Source: Maridesulfovibrio sp.
GTDB taxonomy: Bacteria > Desulfobacterota > Desulfovibrionia > Desulfovibrionales > Desulfovibrionaceae
Assembly: GCF_963666665.1 (NCBI RefSeq)
Contig: NZ_OY762999.1
Span: 3,320,001 to 3,384,000, forward strand
Length of the DNA stretch: 64,000 nucleotides
Direction of reading: 5' to 3'
Part shown: piece after piece, positions 1 through 7,451 of the stretch
Position numbering within the stretch: position 1 is the first letter of the stretch
How the letters are laid out: each line of letters opens with the position of its first letter
Made by a program: the position numbers and the translations under genes
Notes under the pieces: model-generated
What the model was told of the DNA's origin: nothing
Seen by the model: only the letters and a program-made list of their open reading frames with translations
Database searches by the model: none

Positions 1-290
1 TTTTCCACCGTATCATCAACAGATACAGTTAGAACCTTGCGGGCCATGATATCCTTTACCTTGATTTCGGAAAGCAGGTAATAGAGTTCATGCATATCAA
101 GGGTAGTGGCCTTAGAGGGGGAAGCTTCCTTAATGTCCCGGTCAGAAACGATGCCTACCAGCACGCCTTCTTCGTCCACAATAGGCAGCCTGCTGATGTT
201 GTTGTCCTTCATCAGCTTGGAAGCCTTCATCATTGAACGGTCGTGGGTCAGGGTAATTACGTCCTTGGACATCCAGTTCTTAACCAGCAT
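1..290 (-). CDS. CBS-domain protein, N-terminal part (runs off window)
   Basis: The reverse strand reads MLVKNWMSKDVITLTHDRSM at the start, then a CBS pattern with ISRLPIVDEEG and LVGIVSDRDI, and then VKDIMARKVLTV, which opens a second CBS repeat. CBS pairs sense adenosyl ligands or energy state in many proteins. Here no output domain is visible because the C-terminus lies outside the window. The ATG at 290 has a strong GGAGG ribosome site just upstream. The gene is monocistronic as far as can be seen. Confidence 0.85.
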   Translation of the reverse strand, partial: MLVKNWMSKDVITLTHDRSMMKASKLMKDNNISRLPIVDEEGVLVGIVSDRDIKEASPSKATTLDMHELYYLLSEIKVKDIMARKVLTVSVDDTVE

Positions 291-511
291 AGGGAACCTC
301 CTTGGGGCCGTCGGCCTGTGATGTTTCTATAAGATGATCAGCTGAACAATGCAGTTCAATTCCGCTTGATACTAACTTTCTCCATTTTCTTACTTATATG
401 ATTATATAAACAAAGGTCTGCGGTCAATGATCATAAACTTAAAAAGCCGCGATCATGCATTTCGGCAAGAGAATATTATTCATCGATGGATCTACCAGAC
501 AGCTGAAGAGA

Positions 512-1792
512 TCAGGCCTTGCGGAAAAACAAGCCCGGTCCGATTTCAGGACTATCACAATGCAGAACAGCCAGCGTACCGGAGTGAACAACATCCTTTG
601 GTTCACCATTAGTAGCCTCAAAGGAATAACCTCCTGCTTTAACAAGAGGACGCTCCAAACCGGGAACAATAATATGCACATCACAATCATTTTCCCAGCG
701 GGCTTTTACGGAAATGAGCCAGCTTCCATCTTCACGCAGTTCCAGCACACGCCCCACAACTGGTTTGCGCTCCTCCTTGGACGGAGGCTGGGCAATAGTG
801 CTGGGACCTGATTTCTTGAAAAAAGCTGTAGTCAGAGGACGTGTGGCGGCATTGGTAAGTTCATCCATAGCATTTCCGGGCAGAGAACCACCCTCTTTGG
901 CTTTATCAATGACTGTGCGATACACATCCACAACCTGCGCAAGATAGGAAGAACTCTTGGTCCGCCCTTCAATCTTCAATGATGCGATCCCCAGCTTGGC
1001 CAGCATGCGCACGTAATGCACAAGACAGAGGTCTTCCGCTGCAAAAAATTCAGTATGTCCGTCATGCTCAACCGCTTCCCAAACATCCTGCCCGGGACGG
1101 GTCTTTTCCTCCACCCGCAGTCCGGTAGCCTTGTATTCAAAACGGCAGGGATGGGTACAACGGCCCATATTTGCAGAACGGTCATTAAGCCATGCACTCA
1201 GGAAGCAACGGCCGGAGATCGCCATGCACATGGCCCCGTGCACAAACATTTCCAGCTCCATTTCAGGACATTTACCGGCAATATCAGTTACATCGGCGGC
1301 GGAAAGCTCGCGTGCAAGGTTGACCCTTGAAGCTCCGAACTTCTGCCAGAATTTCGCAGCTTCGCTGTTTCCGGTATTAGCCTGAGTGCTGATATGCACC
1401 GGGATATCCGGCAAGACTTCCGCAGCAAGCATGAGCACGCCGGGGTCGGCAATGATCAGTCCGTCCGGAGGACATTCAGCCAGCTTTTCAAGATCAGCGC
1501 GAACCTTGGCGAGGTCCTTTTCCTTAGGATAAGCATTAACACAGAAGTAAACCTGAACATTATTACTGCGGCAGAGATCAAAGGCAGCGGGAAGCTCTTC
1601 CCACTTGAACCCAGCCCCGGCAGAACGCAGGTTCAAATCCCCTGCCCCGAGATAAACCGCATCAGCACCATAGGTCACAGCGGTTTCGAGTTTTTCCATA
1701 TTACCGGCAGGACAAAGGAGTTCCGGCATTTCACCAAGGATCGGACGGGCAATATCAGGATTGTCTGTTTTATTTTCTGTAGATGTATTCAT
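512..1792 (-). CDS. Peptidase U32 family protein (TrhP/YegQ-like tRNA hydroxylase class)
   Basis: About 426 residues. The N-terminus has MPELLCPAGNMEKLETAV followed by GADAVYLG, the usual U32 opening. The family signature EMFVHGAMCMAISGRCFLS is present with its cysteines, followed by more cysteines in MGRCTHPCRF. A beta-rich C-terminal domain starts near KPVVGRVLEL. Characterised relatives with U32 signatures include tRNA uridine hydroxylase TrhP and 23S rRNA hydroxylase RlhA; the length fits TrhP better. I chose the ATG at 1792 over an earlier start at 1876, because the earlier one would overlap the upstream PHP gene by 65 bases. The gene follows the PHP gene by about 20 bases on the same strand. 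Confidence 0.85.
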   Translation of the reverse strand: MNTSTENKTDNPDIARPILGEMPELLCPAGNMEKLETAVTYGADAVYLGAGDLNLRSAGAGFKWEELPAAFDLCRSNNVQVYFCVNAYPKEKDLAKVRADLEKLAECPPDGLIIADPGVLMLAAEVLPDIPVHISTQANTGNSEAAKFWQKFGASRVNLARELSAADVTDIAGKCPEMELEMFVHGAMCMAISGRCFLSAWLNDRSANMGRCTHPCRFEYKATGLRVEEKTRPGQDVWEAVEHDGHTEFFAAEDLCLVHYVRMLAKLGIASLKIEGRTKSSSYLAQVVDVYRTVIDKAKEGGSLPGNAMDELTNAATRPLTTAFFKKSGPSTIAQPPSKEERKPVVGRVLELREDGSWLISVKARWENDCDVHIIVPGLERPLVKAGGYSFEATNGEPKDVVHSGTLAVLHCDSPEIGPGLFFRKA

Positions 1793-1811
1793 AGCAAGAT
1801 TAATAATAGTG

Positions 1812-2669
1812 TTAAATTTTGAATCCTCTGGACTGCCTGAAGGCCTTGATCCCGTCAAGTACGCTGTGATGCACAAAAAGATTTCCGGTACCCTTACCGA
1901 GCTTGATATCCGGCTTTACATAGCCGTGGAAATCAGAACCTCCGCTGGGCAGCAAATCATATTTGCGAGCCAGCCCCTTGACGATTCCGGTCATCTCAAT
2001 GGTGTGTGAACTGTAGTAAACTTCAATTCCCTGCAACCCCATTTCCTTTAAACGCCCTACTTCACGATCCAGTTCTTCTTCATTAGTACTGAGCAAAAAC
2101 GGATGGGCAAGAATAGGTGTAGCGTCAGTCGAACGCAGCAGGTTAAAGGCTTCTTCAGCTGAAATATTGTTCTTGGGATAATAAGCCTTACCTTTTTTGC
2201 CCAGATATTCGTCAAAAGCTTCATCAAAACTCTTCACATACCCCTTCTGGAACATAACCCGGGCCATATGCGGCCTGCCGAGGGTTCCGGCGGCCTGACC
2301 CTGCACCTCTTCCATAGAGATGTCAAAGCCGAGTTTCTGCAATTTAGTTACAACAGCTTCATTGCGCTCAATTCTCCTCGCACGGACTTCATCAAAAACA
2401 CGCTTCAAGCGCTCAGAATACGGGTCCACCCAAAGTCCCACGATATGTAAAACCCCTATTTTGCTTTCAACACTTAATTCACAGCCGGGAACAACTTCCA
2501 CACCTGACTTTACCCCGGATTCAAGGGCTTCAGGCAAACCTGCCATGGTGTCATGGTCGGTTAGGGCAATGGCAGTGAGTCCGGCTTCTTTTGCGGCCTT
2601 AACAAGTTCCTTAGGAGTAAATGTTCCGTCTGAAGCGGTGGAGTGGGTGTGCAGATCGATGGCAGACAT
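1812..2669 (-). CDS. PHP-domain metal-dependent phosphoesterase (RNase AM/YciV type)
   Basis: 285 residues. The PHP metal-binding motif is DLHTHSTASDGT near residues 5-16, followed by ALTDHDTMAG near 35-44 and GCELSV near 62. Later metal ligands are seen in ILAHPFLL and GGSDFHG. Relatives of this size hydrolyse 3',5'-nucleoside bisphosphates or trim 5' ends of RNA. It is a cytoplasmic enzyme with no signal peptide. It is the first gene of a likely two-gene unit with the U32 gene, and together these suggest RNA or nucleotide housekeeping. Confidence 0.88.
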   Translation of the reverse strand: MSAIDLHTHSTASDGTFTPKELVKAAKEAGLTAIALTDHDTMAGLPEALESGVKSGVEVVPGCELSVESKIGVLHIVGLWVDPYSERLKRVFDEVRARRIERNEAVVTKLQKLGFDISMEEVQGQAAGTLGRPHMARVMFQKGYVKSFDEAFDEYLGKKGKAYYPKNNISAEEAFNLLRSTDATPILAHPFLLSTNEEELDREVGRLKEMGLQGIEVYYSSHTIEMTGIVKGLARKYDLLPSGGSDFHGYVKPDIKLGKGTGNLFVHHSVLDGIKAFRQSRGFKI

Positions 2670-2766
2670 AATAATCTCCGGTGGTAGCGCAGAAAAATGC
2701 GGGGTTGAGGAATTCTTTTTCTATAGTTATAGGGTAGGGATCAAACAATGTGCAAGGAGTACCTTT

Positions 2767-2952
2767 ATGACTCTGAATAAAGAACTGATCGACATACTCG
2801 TCTGTCCTAAATGCAAAAGCGAGCTGGACCTTCTACCCGGTGAAACAGGACTCAAGTGTGATGCCTGCAATGTTATCTATCCGGTAAAAGACGAAATACC
2901 GATCATGCTCGTTGATGAAGCTGTTCCCGCTGACCAGTGGGAAAATAAATAA
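2767..2952 (+). CDS. Trm112-family small zinc protein
   Basis: 61 residues with Cys pairs CPKC (13-16) and CDAC (31-34) and the ending YPVKDEIPIML, which is the conserved Trm112/YcaR core. Such proteins bind zinc and in some organisms partner with methyltransferases; in bacteria the role is mostly unknown. The start at 2767 has AAGGAG about 8 bases upstream. It lies 64 bases ahead of the FKBP gene and is probably co-transcribed with it. Confidence 0.85.
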   Translation: MTLNKELIDILVCPKCKSELDLLPGETGLKCDACNVIYPVKDEIPIMLVDEAVPADQWENK

Positions 2953-3016
2953 GTACAAATCCAAACAATGCGGGAAACAGCCTTTTTGGCTAACCGCGAC
3001 ACCACAAGGAGTTTCC

Positions 3017-3448
3017 ATGTCCCAAGCCAAAGACGGCGACAAAATCCGCGTCCACTATGCCGGTTCCCTCGAAGACGGTACCGAATTTGATTCCTCTTAC
3101 AAAAGAGGCGAACCTCTTGAGATCGTTCTCGGTCAGGGCATGCTGATCAAGGGTTTTGAAGACGCTGTCAAAGGCCTTTCCGTTGGTGAAAAGGTAAAAG
3201 CTACCATCAGCCCCGAAGAAGGCTACGGCCCCTACCACGAAGAACACACTTTTGAAGTAGACCGCAACCAGATTCCGCCTGAAATCAACCCCGAAGTGGG
3301 CATGATGCTCCAGGTTAACACCGACCAGGGTGTTACCAACGTAACAATTAAATCCGTATCCGACGAGAAAGTTGTCCTCGACGGCAACCACCCCCTCGCC
3401 GGACAGACCATGATTTTCGAGATTGAGCTACTTGAAATTATGGCTTAA
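3017..3448 (+). CDS. FKBP-type peptidyl-prolyl isomerase (SlyD-like)
   Basis: 143 residues, cytoplasmic. The FKBP core is visible as DKIRVHYAGSLEDGTEFDSS and then IVLGQGMLIKGFEDAVKGL. The insert-in-flap region, with EEGYGPYHEEHTFEV, marks the SlyD/FkpB subgroup, which combines proline isomerase and chaperone activity. There is no histidine-rich metal-binding tail as in E. coli SlyD. The ATG at 3017 follows AAGGAG; a longer in-frame start at 2912 would overlap the Trm112-like gene. A strong terminator follows. Confidence 0.92.
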   Translation: MSQAKDGDKIRVHYAGSLEDGTEFDSSYKRGEPLEIVLGQGMLIKGFEDAVKGLSVGEKVKATISPEEGYGPYHEEHTFEVDRNQIPPEINPEVGMMLQVNTDQGVTNVTIKSVSDEKVVLDGNHPLAGQTMIFEIELLEIMA

Positions 3449-3486
3449 TTTCCATGGGTCTAGCGCCCATTTGAGAAATATTAAAT

Positions 3487-3517
3487 CCCCGCAGGAACTG
3501 CCCTGCGGGGATTTTTT
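3487..3517 (+). terminator. Rho-independent terminator after FKBP gene
   Basis: CCCCGCAGG pairs with CCTGCGGGG across a short loop and is followed by a run of six T. Confidence 0.9.
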
Positions 3518-3580
3518 AATTATATCAAGCACTTATAGACACATACTAGATTTTTTATATAAAATTTTATTTTGCCAATG

Positions 3581-3608
3581 TTGACAACCTAAACCGAATG
3601 CATATTTG
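3581..3608 (+). promoter_or_regulatory. Possible promoter of the Hsp20 pair
   Basis: A perfect TTGACA at 3581-3586 lies 16 bases from TATTTG at 3603-3608. The ribosome site AGGAGG of the first Hsp20 gene is at 3629-3634, so the spacing suits a short leader. The -10 box is weak, and I see no clear CIRCE element. Confidence 0.4.
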
Positions 3609-3639
3609 TAATGCAGACGAAGAAAACAGGAGGTTATTT

Positions 3640-4053
3640 ATGGTTATCGATTTTGGTTCATTCTATAACTTTCCGTATGAATTTGATAAAATATTCAACG
3701 ACGTCTTTAATCCTCATCACAACAGACGAAGAAAGGCATCATACCCTCCGTTAAATATCGTTGAGGATAAAAACAATATATATATTCGTGCGGAAGTACC
3801 GGGAATTTCCATTGAGGACATGGAAATAACAGTTACAGATAAAGATCTTGTACTCAAAGGAGAACGCAAACTTCCAGAAGGAAGATACTTTCGTCAGGAA
3901 AGGCCTTCTGGAGTATTCCAAAGAATTGTATCTATCAATACTACTGTTGACGTAGACAAAATCACTGCATCAACAAAAGATGGAATTTTGAATATTACTC
4001 TTCCAAAAACTGAAGCTTCCGTTCCCAGAAAAGTCGGAATTACTGTTGAATAA
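3640..4053 (+). CDS. Hsp20 small heat-shock protein, first of a pair
   Basis: 137 residues from the ATG at 3640, which has AGGAGG six bases before it; an upstream in-frame ATG at 3598 lacks such a site. The alpha-crystallin domain spans roughly residues 35-137, with IRAEVPGISIEDMEI and the end motif GILNITLPK. The N-terminus is short and aromatic (FGSFYNFPYEF). Small heat-shock proteins hold unfolding proteins as ATP-independent oligomers. The second gene follows after 12 bases, so the two are probably co-expressed and may form mixed oligomers. Confidence 0.92.
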   Translation: MVIDFGSFYNFPYEFDKIFNDVFNPHHNRRRKASYPPLNIVEDKNNIYIRAEVPGISIEDMEITVTDKDLVLKGERKLPEGRYFRQERPSGVFQRIVSINTTVDVDKITASTKDGILNITLPKTEASVPRKVGITVE

Positions 4054-4065
4054 AGGAGGATTAAT

Positions 4066-4416
4066 ATGACTACTGAAAGAAATATTGAAAAATTCAGTCC
4101 CGCAACTGATATTATTGAAAGCGAACAGGGCTTTTACATGTATGTTGACCTGCCCGGCGTAAGCAAGGATGAACTTGCAATAGACCTTGATGAAAACACC
4201 CTGATTGTCTCAGGAAAAGCAGCGGCAGCACTGGGCGAAGATGAAAAATTTATTAATCAGGAATTCTGCGAAGGCGAATATACCCGTAGATTCACCATCG
4301 CTGATATTGTTGACCGCGAAAACATCAAAGCCAACCTGAAAAACGGCGTGCTCGAACTATTCCTGCCCAAAATGCCGGAAGTTCAACCCCGTAAGATACA
4401 AATCACAAGCGAATAA
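4066..4416 (+). CDS. Hsp20 small heat-shock protein, second of a pair
   Basis: 116 residues with the alpha-crystallin domain (MYVDLPGVSKDELAIDL and GVLELFLPK). It has an AAAGGAGG ribosome site. It is shorter and clearly diverged from the upstream copy, lacking the aromatic N-terminal arm and starting with a charged stretch. Tandem unequal Hsp20 pairs often act as two components that co-assemble; that is inference here. Confidence 0.92.
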   Translation: MTTERNIEKFSPATDIIESEQGFYMYVDLPGVSKDELAIDLDENTLIVSGKAAAALGEDEKFINQEFCEGEYTRRFTIADIVDRENIKANLKNGVLELFLPKMPEVQPRKIQITSE

Positions 4417-4446
4417 AATTACCCCACTCCTTCATACACCCCTCGA

Positions 4447-4478
4447 AAAAGGCTCCCTTTGCCACAGGGAGCCTTTTC
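4447..4478. terminator. Bidirectional terminator between Hsp20 pair and hemerythrin gene
   Basis: AAAAGGCTCCCT and AGGGAGCCTTTT form a 12-bp stem with T runs on both strands. The genes on either side converge here. Confidence 0.88.
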
Positions 4479-4488
4479 AATTTAAAAA

Positions 4489-4896
4489 CTACTTCACGCC
4501 TTTTTCATTCAAAAATTTGCCAAGGTCCTTATCTGTTTTCAAAATATGATTCCGCAGCCAGTCAGCGAGATATTTAAAAACCTTGACCGGCTCAACAGGA
4601 TTCCCCGATTTTACCAACAGATCGAGCGCTTCTGCCTTCACAGTAAAGTCATGATGCATTCTTTCGTGTTCTTCATAAGCGGGATAACCATATTTCTCCA
4701 TAAACCTTTCCTCTGTGGAGAAGTGGCTTACCGCATAATCGCACATGTCTTTTACCAGAACTTTGAGAACCTTCTCCTCTTCCATATTTTTAACCGAGTC
4801 ATAAGCCTTGTTAATCATGGCAACAAGCTGCTTGTGCTCTTTATCTATAATATTTACCCCGACCGAATAACCATCATTCCATTCCAAAATCGGCAT
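4489..4896 (-). CDS. Bacteriohemerythrin (oxygen-binding di-iron protein)
   Basis: 135 residues, single domain. The di-iron ligands can be read directly: H21, H58, E62, H77, H81, H117 and D122, with the typical HFSTEERFM and HERMHHDF motifs and an HILKTDKDL ending. The protein would bind O2 in the cytoplasm for sensing, scavenging or delivery, which fits an anaerobe that meets oxygen. The gene stands alone and ends against a shared terminator. Confidence 0.95.
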   Translation of the reverse strand: MPILEWNDGYSVGVNIIDKEHKQLVAMINKAYDSVKNMEEEKVLKVLVKDMCDYAVSHFSTEERFMEKYGYPAYEEHERMHHDFTVKAEALDLLVKSGNPVEPVKVFKYLADWLRNHILKTDKDLGKFLNEKGVK

Positions 4897-5057
4897 TCCA
4901 ACTCCTATCTAGAAATTATTCATCCAATAGATTATCAACCTTAAGACTATGCACCCTTTGATGAGCCCAATAAACACCTATTACTGCCATATCAGGTTTG
5001 CCCGCAAAGACCGTTTCTGGTAAACCGCAAGAAACCCTTTTAAGGAGGAAATTAAAA

Positions 5058-5642
5058 ATGAAATTTATCAAGATATTGCTGGTAAGTTCCCTTTTCTGTG
5101 TGGCCCTTTTTGCTGGAACCGCTAACGCAGCCGGTTCCAAAGTTTTCGTACAACTGCAGACCAGCATGGGTAACATCGTGCTCGAACTGGACGCAGCCAA
5201 GGCTCCCGTTACTGTGGAAAACTTCCTGCGCTACGTAAATGAAGGACATTACAGCGGAACCATCTTTCACCGCGTAATTGACGGCTTCATGATTCAGGGC
5301 GGCAACTTCGACAAAAACATGAAACAGAAAGCCACCCACGCTCCCATTGAAAACGAAGCCCGTAACGGCCTCTACAATGACAAATATACCATTGCCATGG
5401 CCCGCACCAATGATCCCCACTCCGCCACAGACCAGTTCTTTATTAATGTTAAGGACAACGATTTCCTTAACTTCAAGTCCGAATCCGGGTCCGGATGGGG
5501 ATACGCGGTTTTCGGCAAAGTCATCGGCGGCAAAAAGGTTGTCGACAAGATCGCCAAGTCCGTAACCTTCCGCAAAGGCCCTCATAGCGATGTCCCGGTA
5601 AAACCCATTACCATCATCAAGGCTGAAGAACTTAAGCAGTAA
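5058..5642 (+). CDS. Secreted cyclophilin-type peptidyl-prolyl isomerase
   Basis: 194 residues. A signal peptide (MKFIKILLVSSLFCVALFAG, cleavage likely after ANAA) is followed by a cyclophilin domain with IFHRVIDGFMIQGG, ATDQFFINV and YAVFGKVI. The product should be periplasmic and assist folding of exported proteins. The start at 5058 has AAGGAGG upstream; a longer frame from 4998 lacks one and would bury the signal peptide. A terminator follows at once. Confidence 0.94.
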   Translation: MKFIKILLVSSLFCVALFAGTANAAGSKVFVQLQTSMGNIVLELDAAKAPVTVENFLRYVNEGHYSGTIFHRVIDGFMIQGGNFDKNMKQKATHAPIENEARNGLYNDKYTIAMARTNDPHSATDQFFINVKDNDFLNFKSESGSGWGYAVFGKVIGGKKVVDKIAKSVTFRKGPHSDVPVKPITIIKAEELKQ

Positions 5643-5668
5643 GCAGATGTTAAGTTTAGTTATTTATA

Positions 5669-5701
5669 ATACCCTGTCACCATGTGGCAGGGTATTTTTT
5701 T
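5669..5701 (+). terminator. Terminator after cyclophilin gene
   Basis: ATACCCTG and CAGGGTAT flank a short loop and are followed by a run of T. Confidence 0.88.
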
Positions 5702-5766
5702 GACAACACCACCCTGAAATTTTATGACTGTGCCAAGCTTCTAAAAACATTCCCGGAGGAAATTTC

Positions 5767-6423
5767 ATGCACCTGAAGAATAAAATAGCCCTTTTACTCA
5801 TAATCGCCCTGACACTGGGACTGGCCGGATGCCAGTCTGCTTATTACAAGACCATGGAAAGTTTCGGCTACCATAAGCGGGATATCCTTGTTTCAAATGT
5901 TGAAAAAGCCCGTGAGTCACAGGAAGAAGCCAGTGAACAGTTCAAGAGTGCGCTGGATAAATTCAGTGCCCTGACCGGCTTCCACGGCGGCGATCTTCAG
6001 GAAACATACGAACGCCTCAACGACGAATATGAAAACAGCGAAGCTGCAGCACTTAAAGTACGCAAGAGAATTGATGCGGTCGAAGAAGTCGGGAACGATC
6101 TTTTTGATGAATGGAATGCTGAACTTGACCAGTACACCAGCAAAAAACTGCGCAATGAAAGCCGGGTAAAACTTTCCAAGACCAAGAGCAAATTCAAGCG
6201 GTTGCTCTCCGCCATGCGCAAGGCTGAAAAGAAAATTGATCCGGTACTTAATGTTTTCCGCGATCAGGTGCTCTACCTGAAGCACAACCTGAATGCTCAG
6301 GCTATTGCATCTCTCAAATCTGAGCTTAATACCCTTGAAGGAGACATCGGCAGACTGATCAAGGAAATGCAGCGTTCAATCGATGAAGCCGACGCTTTTA
6401 TCAAGGAATTAAAGAAGAATTAA
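5767..6423 (+). CDS. DUF2959-type lipoprotein, coiled coil
   Basis: 218 residues. A lipoprotein signal ends in LAGC (lipid Cys near residue 22), followed by QSAYYKTMESFGYHKRDILV, a typical DUF2959 opening. The rest is highly charged and helical, with long heptad-like stretches, so an elongated coiled coil on a membrane face is likely. The family has no established function. The start has GGAGG upstream, and the gene is flanked by terminators, so it is a single transcription unit. Confidence 0.85.
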   Translation: MHLKNKIALLLIIALTLGLAGCQSAYYKTMESFGYHKRDILVSNVEKARESQEEASEQFKSALDKFSALTGFHGGDLQETYERLNDEYENSEAAALKVRKRIDAVEEVGNDLFDEWNAELDQYTSKKLRNESRVKLSKTKSKFKRLLSAMRKAEKKIDPVLNVFRDQVLYLKHNLNAQAIASLKSELNTLEGDIGRLIKEMQRSIDEADAFIKELKKN

Positions 6424-6456
6424 GAATGGCAAACTGTCATTGAACTTTGAAACAAA

Positions 6457-6492
6457 AAATCCCCGAAGTAACCTACTCCGGGGATTTCTTTT
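6457..6492 (+). terminator. Terminator after DUF2959 gene
   Basis: AAATCCCCG and CGGGGATTT form the stem, followed by a T-rich tail. Confidence 0.85.
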
Positions 6493-6524
6493 CGCGCTTG
6501 TTAATCCAGTGCTGCGAAAACGAT

Positions 6525-6908
6525 TTAACCGTTAACTACCTGCAGCTGTTTTTTTACAAATTCCAGTTCATCTTCAGATTTAGTTGCAGCCTGCTCAGCC
6601 AGAGCCTGAGCGCAAAAGGTAAGCATCACGTCTGTATCCAGCCCCAACAGAATGGAGCCATTGGACACTATACAGGTTTCACCCTGATCTTCCATCAGAT
6701 AAGCCCTTTTGTCTCGCTCCTCACCATTTCTGGTAGCAATGGAATAGCCTGTGCGCCCCTTCTCGGTACTGTAAATCTTTTCAGATACCAGCTCCCCGCT
6801 GTCCTCATTGTAATTGAGGGATTCATTTTCAAGTTTTCCGACAAAGGAAATCTGGCCGCCAAAATCATTTTCCAGAGTCACCCTTTTAAGGGCAGCTGAC
6901 TTTTTCAT
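6525..6908 (-). CDS. Unrecognised small protein paired with an HTH gene
   Basis: 127 residues that I do not recognise. It is soluble and mixed alpha/beta, with SFVGKLENESLNYNEDSGEL and a C-terminal helix rich in Glu and Lys. It has no signal peptide and no obvious catalytic motif. It begins at an ATG with AAGGATC upstream, 22 bases after the HTH gene, and is probably translated from the same mRNA. A role linked to the DNA-binding protein is inferred only from position. Confidence 0.6.
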   Translation of the reverse strand: MKKSAALKRVTLENDFGGQISFVGKLENESLNYNEDSGELVSEKIYSTEKGRTGYSIATRNGEERDKRAYLMEDQGETCIVSNGSILLGLDTDVMLTFCAQALAEQAATKSEDELEFVKKQLQVVNG

Positions 6909-6930
6909 GATCCTTGTCCACCGATGTTTC

Positions 6931-7188
6931 TCAAATGGGCAGTTTCAGTTGCTCAGAACCTTGCTTCTCACCCTTCCCTTTCTTGGGAGCCGCCTGCAAA
7001 CCGGATTCAATATATTCCAGCAGGGAACTTTCCGGCACACGCCACTGGCTACCGACCTTGATACCGCGAATTTTTCCCTCCTGAACCAGCCTATAGGCAG
7101 TTCTCGGATGGATTCTCAGCGTGTCGGCAATCTCACGTACCGTGTATAGCGTAGGCGAGGGAGTCAAAGCCTTGTCCTGATTTTTCAA
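6931..7188 (-). CDS. Small helix-turn-helix protein (excisionase/HTH_17 type)
   Basis: 85 residues. The HTH reads YTVREIADTLRIHPRTAYRL followed by VQEGKIRGIKVGSQWRVP, the classic MerR-like excisionase fold. The C-terminal tail is basic (APKKGKGEKQ). No ATG exists in frame. The first possible start is TTG at 7188, but TTG at 7167 (protein beginning MTPSPTLYTV) is better placed behind AGGACAAGG, so the true protein may be 78 residues. No integrase or other mobile gene is nearby, so a regulatory rather than excision role is likely. Confidence 0.78.
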   Translation of the reverse strand: MKNQDKALTPSPTLYTVREIADTLRIHPRTAYRLVQEGKIRGIKVGSQWRVPESSLLEYIESGLQAAPKKGKGEKQGSEQLKLPI

Positions 7189-7199
7189 AATTACACTAC

Positions 7200-7238
7200 G
7201 ATGTAGACGTTATGACACTATTTGTCAAAAAATGTCAA
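7200..7238 (-). promoter_or_regulatory. Promoter/operator region of the HTH gene
   Basis: Two perfect minus-strand TTGACA boxes lie 10 bases apart (7233-7238 and 7223-7228). Candidate -10 boxes are TCATAA (7210-7215) and TACATC (7200-7205), each with a 17-base spacer. TGACA (7213-7217) and TGTCA (7223-7227) form an inverted repeat over the start region that could be a site for the HTH protein itself. Confidence 0.4.
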
Positions 7239-7396
7239 AGAAATGCATTCATGTCTCTTTGTTTCTGCCACAATACTCCAACAACCATTAAATTAACCGA
7301 AATTACAAAGAAAATAACAAGAAACAGACATCCGAATGAAAAGCATCTACAATCTCAGGTTGAAAATTAATTTGTATTTTTTTTAAAAAAACACAA

Positions 7397-7433
7397 AAAA
7401 AGCCCTTCCGGTTGAACCAAAAGGACTTTTTTA
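7397..7433 (-). terminator. Terminator after the GT39-like gene
   Basis: Imperfect stem of AAAAAG-CCTT and AAGG-CTTTTTT with a GGTT/AACC inner part. The minus-strand exit is T-rich. Confidence 0.7.
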
Positions 7434-7451
7434 GATTTTTTAAGAGATAGT

